Both the position numbers and the translations under genes were made by a program. Shown in pieces: positions 1-4,371 of a stretch of 7,830 nt of DNA (within the stretch, counting starts at the first letter, position 1; the number at the start of each line of letters is the position of its first letter). The DNA comes from Actinomycetes bacterium (GTDB taxonomy: Bacteria > Actinomycetota > Actinomycetes > Propionibacteriales > Propionibacteriaceae), in NCBI GenBank assembly GCA_021794705.1, contig JAJYQH010000238.1, positions 1 to 7,830 on the forward strand. The letters are read 5' to 3'. The notes under the pieces are model-generated. The model saw only the letters and a program-made list of their open reading frames with translations, made no database searches and was not told the origin of the DNA.

Positions 1-1
1 C

Positions 2-58
2 TTGCCGGCTGTGACGGCGTCCGAGACGAGGAGCACGCAGATGGGGAGCATCCGATGA
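2..58 (+). CDS. Possible 3' end of an upstream gene (partial)
   Basis: Reading frame 2 is open from the window edge and ends with TGA at 56-58, giving 18 residues (LPAVTASETRSTQMGSIR). The stop overlaps the ATG of the next gene as ATGA, the usual arrangement of translationally coupled genes. I do not recognise the tail; it does not look like the C-terminus of HisG, HisE or RibH, which can lie near PH-domain genes in actinomycetes. It could also be chance, because frame 1 is open over these 54 bases too. Confidence 0.4.
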   Translation: MPAVTASETRSTQMGSIR

Positions 59-519
59 CCTCCGAGGCCCAGGTCCCCGAATCGGTGACCCTGCGCTCGA
101 TGCCGGCCCTCGTCACCGGCCTGGTGCTGTCGGTGATCGTCGTCGCCGGGTCAGTCGCCCTGTGGATCGGCATGGGCCCGGTCACCCGGTCCCAGTGGAC
201 CTGGCCGCAGCTGGTGACGATCGTGTTCTTCCTCATCGTCCTCGTGGCGACCATGATGGCCGTGGGACTCAGCGTCGTGCGGGTCGGGCCCGACGGTGTC
301 ACCGTGCGCAACGCGATCAGCACCCACCACTACACGTGGGACCGGGTCGACGACTTCGTCATGAACTCCGGCGACCCGTGGGTCAACCTCGAACTGCGTG
401 ACGACAACGACGAGGGCGCCACCCGGATGGTGCTCGCGGTGCAGCGCTCCGAGGGGGACGCCGCCGAGGAGCGGCTCGCACTGCTACAGGCGATCGCCCG
501 CCGCTACAAGACGGCCTGA
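55..519 (+). CDS. Small membrane protein with bacterial PH-type domain
   Basis: The protein has 154 residues. Two hydrophobic helices are visible, about residues 18-40 and 51-75, separated by a short Trp-containing loop. A soluble tail follows (about 76-154). The tail pattern VRVGPDGVTVRNAI, a Tyr/Trp 'YTWDRVDDF' step and a later 'WVNLELRD' strand resemble the short bacterial PH domain (bPH_6-like) found after two transmembrane helices in many actinobacterial proteins. The role of that family is unknown; a membrane-proximal binding or scaffold function is only inference. The start ATG has a GGGGAG ribosome binding site (43-48) six bases upstream. It converges with the SseB-like gene with only 7 bp between the stops and no obvious terminator there. 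Confidence 0.82.
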   Translation: MTSEAQVPESVTLRSMPALVTGLVLSVIVVAGSVALWIGMGPVTRSQWTWPQLVTIVFFLIVLVATMMAVGLSVVRVGPDGVTVRNAISTHHYTWDRVDDFVMNSGDPWVNLELRDDNDEGATRMVLAVQRSEGDAAEERLALLQAIARRYKTA

Positions 520-526
520 CCCCCGC

Positions 527-1030
527 TCACCGCGGCACCGACAGCCAGCCGAAGTCGCCGCGCGACACCTCCACCAGCCGCTCGCCGGCGGCCAGATGCT
601 CCAGCAGGTCGGGGCCGATCTCGAGCGGGGCCGGACCCGCGACGTCGACGAGCAGGACGTCCGAGCCGGCCTCGGCCACGGTGGCGGCCACCTCGTCGAG
701 CGTCCCCGGCACCGGCCTGGCGGCCGGATTCCATGCCCGCGCCGCGTCCAGCCCGGTGAACGCGAGCAGCGCCGTCCGCCCGTCGACGCCCCGCAGGCTC
801 ACCGCGGCCATCTCGGCGTGCCGGTCGGGATCCGGTCCGCTCGCCTGGTCGTCGCCGCTCGCGAGGATGGGCAGCAGCAGCCGCGCCCCGCACAACGCTG
901 CGACCGCCCGCAGGTAACTGTCGGCGTCCCGGACGCCGGCGAGCGCGGTCCGCACGTCGGCGTCGGCCTCGCCCGTGTCACCCGCCCAGCGACGTCCGAC
1001 GTCGGCGAGGGTGCGGTCGTGGTCGTTCAC
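527..1030 (-). CDS. SseB-domain protein
   Basis: The protein has 167 residues from a GTG start (1028-1030). On the minus strand GGAG (1036-1039) lies 5 bases before this GTG, which makes it the best start; the frame stays open far upstream but that extension lacks family character. Residues about 26-57 (an 'LAGVRDADSYLRAVAALCGARLLLPIL' type segment), then about 74-101 (acidic/Met strand, 'TALLAFTGLDAARAW') and a C-terminal half ending in a GERLVEVSRGDFGWL-type segment match the SseB N-terminal domain family. The E. coli founder was named for enhanced serine sensitivity; the biochemical activity is unknown. Actinomycetes often carry an SseB gene just before infC, as here. The SseB stretches are soluble and no signal peptide is visible. 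Confidence 0.85.
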   Translation of the reverse strand: MNDHDRTLADVGRRWAGDTGEADADVRTALAGVRDADSYLRAVAALCGARLLLPILASGDDQASGPDPDRHAEMAAVSLRGVDGRTALLAFTGLDAARAWNPAARPVPGTLDEVAATVAEAGSDVLLVDVAGPAPLEIGPDLLEHLAAGERLVEVSRGDFGWLSVPR

Positions 1031-1052
1031 CGTGGCTCCGGGAGGTGTGGTG

Positions 1053-1079
1053 ATGGCGTGTGGCACAGTGGGCCCATGA
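1053..1079 (+). CDS. Candidate 8-residue upstream ORF coupled to the next gene
   Basis: A strong SD (GGAGG, 1041-1045) sits 7 bases before an ATG at 1053 that encodes MACGTVGP and stops with TGA at 1077-1079. The stop overlaps the start of the next gene as ATGA (1076-1079). The following gene has no SD of its own, so translation might reach it by coupling through this short ORF. The alternative is a leaderless start of the next gene: CACAGT (1064-1069) is a poor -10 match placed six bases before its ATG. The ORF is too short to judge by composition. Confidence 0.35.
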   Translation: MACGTVGP

Positions 1080-1597
1080 GCGACCAGCTGATCGTCGTGC
1101 TCGGGGCCATCGGCCTCATCGTACTGGTGCTCGCCGTGACGGCCGGCCGCTGGGCGCGCAGCCGCAGCGCGCGGGCGATGCTGCACGGGCTCGGGCTCGC
1201 GCTCGTCATCGCCGCGTTGTGGATCATGGGCTTCCTCGCCCTCGTGCTCGCGTGGGTGCGCTCCACAATCCACTGGGTGCGCATAACCCCCCTCGACCGG
1301 GTACGGCTCATCGGGGTCGTCGTCGGCGCGCTCGGCGTGCTGCTCGTCCTCGTCGGCAGCGCGGTCAGCCCCGTCTCCCGAGCCGAGGCGCGCCAGCGAC
1401 GCCAGCAGCGACGCGACCGCGCCCAGGCCGGCCGTCCGGCGGCCGACCGGAGGACAGCGGACACCACCTCCGGCGCGGCGCCGCGTCCGCTCGCGACGAC
1501 GACCACCACGGCCGCCGCGCCGGGCGCGCCCGCCGCCGAGACCAGCGACGAGGACGCCGAGATCGAGGAGATCCTGCGCCGCAGGGGCATCCAGTGA
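1076..1597 (+). CDS. Hypothetical three-helix membrane protein
   Basis: The protein has 173 residues and I do not recognise a named family. Hydrophobic helices are visible at about 4-23, 35-60 and 77-97. The C-terminal tail (about 100-173) is in three parts: a very basic Arg/Gln stretch (101-126), an Ala/Thr/Pro low-complexity linker with a run of five Thr (129-155), and an acidic helix ending 'EIEEILRRRGIQ'. The ATG at 1076 was chosen because the first helix begins at once and the gene diverges cleanly from sseB; longer upstream readings run through sseB antisense. Conserved position before infC in related genomes would suggest a role near translation or the envelope, but no function can be assigned. 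Confidence 0.78.
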   Translation: MSDQLIVVLGAIGLIVLVLAVTAGRWARSRSARAMLHGLGLALVIAALWIMGFLALVLAWVRSTIHWVRITPLDRVRLIGVVVGALGVLLVLVGSAVSPVSRAEARQRRQQRRDRAQAGRPAADRRTADTTSGAAPRPLATTTTTAAAPGAPAAETSDEDAEIEEILRRRGIQ

Positions 1598-1626
1598 GCC
1601 GGCGGCGGGCGACGACCGGTACCGGA

Positions 1627-1656
1627 TTGGTGTGCGAACCCGCGTTCGCCTAGAAT
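1627..1656 (+). promoter_or_regulatory. Promoter of the infC-rpmI-rplT operon
   Basis: The -35 element TTGGTG (1627-1632) and -10 element TAGAAT (1651-1656) are 18 bp apart and match the housekeeping sigma consensus well (TTGNNN and TANNNT). Transcription would start near 1662-1664, giving a leader of about 230 nt before infC. It lies 30 bp past the stop of the preceding membrane-protein gene. This is the best promoter in the window. Confidence 0.72.
1634..1649. promoter_or_regulatory. Inverted repeat resembling an actinobacterial LexA (SOS) box
   Basis: GCGAAC-CCGC-GTTCGC is a perfect 6-bp inverted repeat with a 4-bp centre, lying entirely between the -35 and -10 of the infC promoter. The inner CGAAC-N4-GTTCG equals the core of the known LexA operator of actinobacteria (TCGAAC-N4-GTTCGA); only the outermost T and A differ (G and C here). 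A repressor bound there would block RNA polymerase. LexA control of infC is inference and is not part of the classical SOS regulon as I know it. Confidence 0.35.
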
Positions 1657-1662
1657 GGCCGG

Positions 1663-1893
1663 GATCGATCGGGCGTCGACTGACGCCGATCCGCCGAAGT
1701 GGAGGTCCTGGCCTCCCACCCGAGCGGGGCTCGCGCGATGCGTGCGTTCCTGCCGGGTCGATGATTCCACGCCCCTGGCGTGGCACCTGCGGGTGGCGTT
1801 CGCGCAGTCACTGGTCAGGCCTTCGCCGTCGGCGGGGGCCTTTTTCGTCGTCCGGTTGATTCAGAACCACTCAACCAAGTCCCGGGAGGACAC
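1663..1893 (+). promoter_or_regulatory. Structured infC leader RNA (probable attenuator)
   Basis: The untranslated leader of the infC operon is about 230 nt and can form successive hairpins: 1667-1677/1682-1691 (GATC then GGCGTC paired with GACGCC-GATC, one bulged G), 1699-1705/1712-1719 (GTGGAGG with CCTCCCAC, one bulge), 1721-1725/1729-1733 (CGAGC with GCTCG), 1767-1773/1777-1783 (CCACGCC with GGCGTGG), and the intrinsic terminator at 1817-1841. Such long leaders are known for infC operons in other phyla: in Bacillus L20 controls readthrough of a leader terminator, and in E. coli L20 and IF3 act on translation. A similar feedback here is inference; I cannot tell whether the L20 binding fold is present. 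Confidence 0.62.
1817..1845 (+). terminator. Intrinsic terminator inside the infC leader
   Basis: The arms AGGCCTTCGCC (1817-1827) and GGCGGGGGCCT (1831-1841) form an 11-bp stem with two G-U pairs and a 3-nt GTC loop, followed by a T run (1841-1845). This is the only hairpin in the window with a proper U-tract. It lies 150-180 nt after the predicted transcription start and about 50 nt before the infC start, the position of a transcription attenuator. It cannot simply end the upstream gene, whose stop is 220 bp earlier and on the far side of the infC promoter. Confidence 0.75.
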
Positions 1894-1896
1894 ATC
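1884..1896 (+). promoter_or_regulatory. infC ribosome binding site with AUC start codon
   Basis: GGGAGGA (1884-1890) precedes ATC at 1894-1896, which begins the conserved IF3 N-terminus (STEPRIND). The in-frame stretch upstream contains no ATG, GTG or TTG back to a GTG at 1780, and that earlier start would place the terminator hairpin inside the coding region. The spacing of four bases after GGAGG is short but workable. The site therefore decides that infC starts at AUC. Confidence 0.82.
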
Positions 1897-2577
1897 AGTA
1901 CTGAACCACGCATCAACGACCGGATCCGGGTGCCCGAGGTCCGGCTCGTGGGTCCCAACGGCGAACAGGTCGGCATCGTCCGGATCGAGCAGGCGCTGCA
2001 GCTGGCCCGCGAGCACGACCTCGACCTGGTCGAGGTGGCCGCCGCCGCCCGCCCGCCGGTCGTCAAGCTCATGGACTACGGCAAGTTCAAGTACGAGAAC
2101 GCGCAGAAGGCGCGCGAATCGCGCCGTAACCAGACCAACACGGTCATCAAGGAAATGAAGCTCCGCCCCAAGATCGACGAGCACGACTACGAGACCAAGA
2201 AGGGTCACGTCGTGCGCTTCCTCAAGGGCGGCGACAAGGTGAAGATCACCATCATGTTCCGTGGCCGTGAGCAGTCGAAGCCCGAACTGGGTGCCAACCT
2301 GCTCAAGCGCCTGGCCGACGACGTCGAGGAGTTCGGCTACATCGAGTCGGCGCCCAAGCTCGACGGCCGCAACATGCTCATGGTCCTCGGCCCCACCCGC
2401 AAGAAGACCGAGGCCCGGATCGACGAGAAGGCCGAGCGCGAGCGGCGGATGGCCGAGCGCGCAGCTGCCCAGCAGTCCGAGCGCGAGTTCGAGGCGCAGT
2501 ACCGGGCCACCCACCAGCCCACACCGAAGAAGAAGCGGGGTCCCGCCGACAACCTCGACCCCGACGTCGATCTCTGA
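1894..2577 (+). CDS. infC: Translation initiation factor IF3
   Basis: IF3 binds the 30S subunit, prevents premature 50S joining and checks initiator tRNA and start codon. The protein has 227 residues. The N-terminal domain spans about 4-73, with the family signature [14 protein letters not shown] at 58-71; a Lys/Arg-rich linker follows (about 72-90); the C-terminal domain spans about 84-166, with '[10 protein letters not shown]' (86-95), '[17 protein letters not shown]' (102-118) and 'MFRGREQS' (121-128). A charged tail of about 55 residues, rich in Arg/Glu then Lys and Asp, extends beyond the E. coli length (180); such tails are common in actinomycetes. The start is the non-canonical ATC at 1894. 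In E. coli the AUU start of infC lets IF3 repress its own translation; the same logic is expected here. First gene of the operon with rpmI and rplT. Confidence 0.96.
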   Translation: MSTEPRINDRIRVPEVRLVGPNGEQVGIVRIEQALQLAREHDLDLVEVAAAARPPVVKLMDYGKFKYENAQKARESRRNQTNTVIKEMKLRPKIDEHDYETKKGHVVRFLKGGDKVKITIMFRGREQSKPELGANLLKRLADDVEEFGYIESAPKLDGRNMLMVLGPTRKKTEARIDEKAERERRMAERAAAQQSEREFEAQYRATHQPTPKKKRGPADNLDPDVDL

Positions 2578-2597
2578 TCGGCACCGGCCACTGGTCC

Positions 2598-2648
2598 GAC
2601 TGGCTCGCACCGGTCGCGTCCGCGGCTGATCGCGCCTCGCGCGCGACC
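2598..2648 (+). promoter_or_regulatory. Hairpins in the infC-rpmI gap
   Basis: The 139-nt gap between infC and rpmI is unusually long for genes of one operon. It can form GACTGG/CCGGTC (2598-2603 with 2610-2615, one G-U pair) or GGTCGCG/CGCGACC (2612-2618 with 2642-2648). Both use GGTC at 2612-2615, so they exclude each other. There is no U-tract, so this is not a standard terminator, and I see no convincing promoter. In E. coli L20 acts on mRNA just before rpmI; a similar role here is speculative. Confidence 0.3.
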
Positions 2649-2716
2649 AGCCCACCGCCTGTCAGCAGCACCTCCCACGGGCAGCCTCGGGGGAGCCAAC
2701 GAAACAAGGAGACACC

Positions 2717-2923
2717 ATGCCGAAGATGAAGACCCACTCCGGGATGAAGAAGCGCGTCACGCGCACCGGCAGCGGCAAGCTCGTGCACAAGCAGGCGGGC
2801 ACCACGCACCTCAACGAGCACAAGCCGACCAAGCGCATGCGGCGGCTGCAGGGCGTCGCGGTCCTCACCGGCGGGGACGCCCGCAAGGTGAAGAAGCTGC
2901 TCGCCAAGCACAAGGGCAAGTGA
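2717..2923 (+). CDS. rpmI: 50S ribosomal protein L35
   Basis: The protein has 68 residues, against the usual 64-66, and is very basic. It begins with the L35 hallmark MPKMKTHSGMKKRVTRTGSGK, followed by 'HLNEHKPTKRMRRL' (about 32-45) and a Lys-rich C-terminus ending KHKGK. L35 is a late-assembling component of the large subunit. AAGGAG (2706-2711) lies five bases before the ATG. It is the middle gene of infC-rpmI-rplT, an order kept across most bacteria. Confidence 0.97.
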   Translation: MPKMKTHSGMKKRVTRTGSGKLVHKQAGTTHLNEHKPTKRMRRLQGVAVLTGGDARKVKKLLAKHKGK

Positions 2924-2926
2924 CCC

Positions 2927-2972
2927 GACGCCGACCCCGGCACTCAGTTCCGGGACGACGGCATCCGGCGTC
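2927..2972 (+). promoter_or_regulatory. Nested hairpin between rpmI and rplT
   Basis: Almost the whole 73-nt gap folds: an outer stem GACGCCG (2927-2933) with CGGCGTC (2966-2972) encloses an inner stem CCCGG (2936-2940) with CCGGG (2950-2954) and a 9-nt loop. It ends 11 nt before the AAGGAGA ribosome binding site of rplT (2984-2990). Without a U-tract it is not an ordinary terminator; it may set mRNA processing or L35:L20 ratio, or bind a ribosomal protein. That role is inferred only. Confidence 0.42.
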
Positions 2973-2996
2973 CCTTCTACATCAAGGAGATAGAAC

Positions 2997-3362
2997 ATGG
3001 CACGCGTCAAGCGTTCTGTGAATGCGCAGAAGAAGCGCCGCGAGGTTCTCGAGCTCGCGTCCGGCTACCGCGGTCAGCGCTCGCGCCTCTACCGCAAGGC
3101 CAAGGAGCAGATGCTCCACTCGATGACCTACGCCTACGACCACCGCCGCGACCGCAAGGGCGATTTCCGCAGCCTGTGGATCCAGCGGATCAACGCCGCC
3201 TGCCGCGCGGAGGGCATGACGTACAACCGGTTCATCAACGGGCTGAAGAACGCCGGCGTCGAGGTCGACCGCAAGATCCTCGCCGACCTGGCCGTCACCG
3301 ATCCCATGGCCTTCACCGCCCTCGTCGAGGTGGCCCGGGCCAACCAGGCCGCCGCCGCCTGA
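2997..3362 (+). CDS. rplT: 50S ribosomal protein L20
   Basis: The protein has 121 residues, a normal length. The N-terminal basic extension [29 protein letters not shown], which threads into 23S rRNA, is followed by '[31 protein letters not shown]' (about 32-62), 'RINAACR' and the C-terminal globular part '[24 protein letters not shown]' (about 76-99). L20 is essential early in 50S assembly and in several phyla represses its own operon by binding mRNA that mimics its rRNA site. The SD AAGGAGA (2984-2990) lies seven bases before the ATG. A strong hairpin starting 16 bp after the stop closes the operon. Confidence 0.97.
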   Translation: MARVKRSVNAQKKRREVLELASGYRGQRSRLYRKAKEQMLHSMTYAYDHRRDRKGDFRSLWIQRINAACRAEGMTYNRFINGLKNAGVEVDRKILADLAVTDPMAFTALVEVARANQAAAA

Positions 3363-3378
3363 TCGACGCTGCACCCTG

Positions 3379-3417
3379 ATCGCCCGCGGGCCCGGACATC
3401 GTCCGCCCGCGGGCGAT
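3379..3417 (+). terminator. Operon-end hairpin after rplT (no U-tract)
   Basis: The arms ATCGCCCGCGGGC (3379-3391) and GCCCGCGGGCGAT (3405-3417) form a perfect 13-bp stem; inside, GGAC (3394-3397) pairs with GTCC (3401-3404) around a 3-nt loop. The hairpin begins 16 bp after the rplT stop. The bases after it (GTGCGTTCC) are not a T run. Strong hairpins without U-tracts are frequent at gene ends in actinomycetes, so a terminator or mRNA 3'-end stabiliser is the likely role. Each arm is itself nearly self-complementary (GCCCGCGGGC). Confidence 0.7.
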
Positions 3418-3422
3418 GTGCG

Positions 3423-3456
3423 TTCCGACAAGGAAAAACGCACTGACTACTACGCT
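3423..3456 (+). promoter_or_regulatory. Possible promoter of the LigA-like membrane gene
   Basis: TACGCT (3451-3456) fits the TANNNT -10 pattern within a locally AT-richer stretch after the rplT terminator. The -35 is poor: TTCCGA (3423-3428) is 22 bp away. Transcription from here would start near 3463 and give a ~117-nt leader. TATGGT (3504-3509) is an alternative -10. A small inverted repeat (CGCT 3453-3456 with AGCG 3461-3464) overlaps the -10 and could be an operator. Confidence 0.28.
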
Positions 3457-3473
3457 GTGTAGCGCTAAACCCA

Positions 3474-3569
3474 CCCCCCTGTAGTGCGGAAATTCGGCCG
3501 TCATATGGTGAATGCGTCAACACGGCCGGAGGCCAAGTTCGAAACCCCCGGCCCCGATTCCCAGGGGGG
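3474..3569 (+). promoter_or_regulatory. Possible SD-sequestering pairing upstream of the LigA-like gene
   Basis: The SD-like G run of the gene at 3580 lies in CAGGGGGG (3562-3569). It is perfectly complementary over 8 bases to CCCCCCTG (3474-3481) and over 5 bases to CCCCC (3545-3549). Either pairing would cover the ribosome binding site, and only one can form at a time. The distal partner would be in the mRNA only if transcription starts before 3474. No ligand or protein that would switch it can be named. Confidence 0.3.
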
Positions 3570-3579
3570 AACGAGAAAT

Positions 3580-4158
3580 ATGAACAAGTCCGTCTACAGC
3601 ACCTTGCTGAAGATCGTCGGCGTGGTCGCGCTGGTGGCCGGCATCGCCATCACCTACGCGGGCACGTGGGCACACGGATTCGTGAGCGACCAGCTCAGCA
3701 GCCAGAAGATCACGATGCCCTCGGGCGCCGCGCTGACCGAGCAGGTCATGAAGGACCACCTGACGAAGTACGCCGGCCAGGCGATGACCACCGGCCCCCA
3801 GGCCTACGCCTACAGCGAGTACTTCATCCACGAGCACATGATGGCTGCCAGCGGTGGCAAGAGCTACTCCGAGATCGGCGCCGAGGCCAGCGCGATGGCC
3901 GCTGCCAACCCGAAGCTCACCGCAGGCACCGCCTCCGCCACCGACATGGCCGCCTACCAGAAGCTCACCGGCATCAAGAACACGCTGTTCCAGGGCGACG
4001 CCCTCCGCAGCATGCTCCTCACCGCCTACGCCTGGTGGACCATCGGCACCATCGCCCTGTGGGTCGGCATCATCCTCATCGTCGCCGGCGTCGTCCTCGC
4101 CGCCCTCGGCTTCGTCAAGCTCGGTGGGAAGGCCACGGGCGCTCCGGCAGCCGCCTGA
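3580..4158 (+). CDS. Membrane-anchored protein of the 'LigA'-labelled actinobacterial family
   Basis: The protein has 192 residues. A short N-terminus leads into a helix at about 9-31, then an extracytoplasmic domain (about 32-145), then a long hydrophobic segment (about 146-180, one or two helices) and a short Gly/Lys/Ala tail. Features such as 'SDQLSSQKITMP' (36-47), an 'ASGGKSYSEIG' element (90-100) and 'GDALRSMLLTAYAWWTIG' (139-156) resemble a conserved actinobacterial membrane family that databases often call 'aromatic ring-opening dioxygenase LigA'. No LigA active-site motif is seen and the name is almost certainly wrong. The true function is unknown. ATG 3580 is chosen because it begins right before the helix and follows a G-rich SD (3564-3569), although the spacing is long (10 bases). 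It lies between two strong hairpins and so is probably a single-gene unit. Confidence 0.82.
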   Translation: MNKSVYSTLLKIVGVVALVAGIAITYAGTWAHGFVSDQLSSQKITMPSGAALTEQVMKDHLTKYAGQAMTTGPQAYAYSEYFIHEHMMAASGGKSYSEIGAEASAMAAANPKLTAGTASATDMAAYQKLTGIKNTLFQGDALRSMLLTAYAWWTIGTIALWVGIILIVAGVVLAALGFVKLGGKATGAPAAA

Positions 4159-4161
4159 GCC

Positions 4162-4177
4162 CAGGGATGCATCCCTG
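4162..4177. repeat. 16-bp perfect palindrome after the LigA-like gene
   Basis: CAGGGATGCATCCCTG is a perfect palindrome 3 bp after the stop codon. As RNA it would form CAGGGA/TCCCTG with a TGCA loop. It may assist the larger hairpin at 4193-4227 in ending transcription, or be a protein site; neither is shown. Confidence 0.5.
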
Positions 4178-4192
4178 ACAACACCACCCCAC

Positions 4193-4227
4193 CGGAACGC
4201 CGCGATCCCCCCGGTCGCGGCGTTCCG
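4193..4227 (+). terminator. Strong hairpin ending the LigA-like transcript
   Basis: The arms CGGAACGCCGCGA (4193-4205) and TCGCGGCGTTCCG (4215-4227) form a perfect 13-bp stem with a 9-nt C-rich loop. There is no U-tract after it, as with the hairpin after rplT. Its place between one stop codon and the next gene's promoter makes a terminator role likely. Confidence 0.68.
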
Positions 4228-4359
4228 CCGTGTCCGGGCCCGGCCCCGACGCCCGGATCTGCGAAACTCGCACCGCCTGCCACACCCCCGCGTCCGGAGC
4301 CGGTGAGCGGCAGGTGGCGCACGGTTCGGGGCGCCCGGCGCCCGGCTGGCGCCGCGCCC

Positions 4360-4371
4360 TATCCTGTGGCC
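4360..4371 (+). promoter_or_regulatory. -10 element for leaderless methyltransferase mRNA
   Basis: TATCCT (4360-4365) fits TANNNT and is followed by six bases and then ATG at 4372, the exact geometry of leaderless actinobacterial genes, in which transcription starts at the A of ATG. No SD-like sequence is present just before the ATG, which supports this. The -35 region is not recognisable. Confidence 0.6.

Noticed and set aside
398..1597. Plus-strand ORF of 399 codons
   Set aside because: Its first 226 codons run through the end of the PH-domain gene in another frame and antisense to sseB. Real features begin only at the ATG at 1076.
1738..1764. Leader peptide MRAFLPGR in the infC leader
   Set aside because: It has only a weak SD and no repeated regulatory codon. 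Hairpins and the terminator do not show the spacing expected for peptide-coupled attenuation.
527..1786. Minus-strand ORF of 419 codons
   Set aside because: Only the part from the GTG at 1030 shows SseB character and has an SD. The upstream extension is antisense to the membrane-protein gene and is a by-product of high GC.
1761..1859. Trp- and Arg-containing 32-codon ORF overlapping the infC leader terminator
   Set aside because: It lacks an SD and runs straight through the terminator stem. Composition is what GC-rich non-coding sequence gives.
1780..1893. N-terminal extension of IF3 from GTG 1780
   Set aside because: It would code through the terminator hairpin and adds residues that do not resemble IF3. 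The SD lies immediately before ATC 1894.
4303..4371. Longer methyltransferase start at 4303
   Set aside because: The added residues cross the TATCCT element and are not family-like. The ATG at 4372 matches the family N-terminus.
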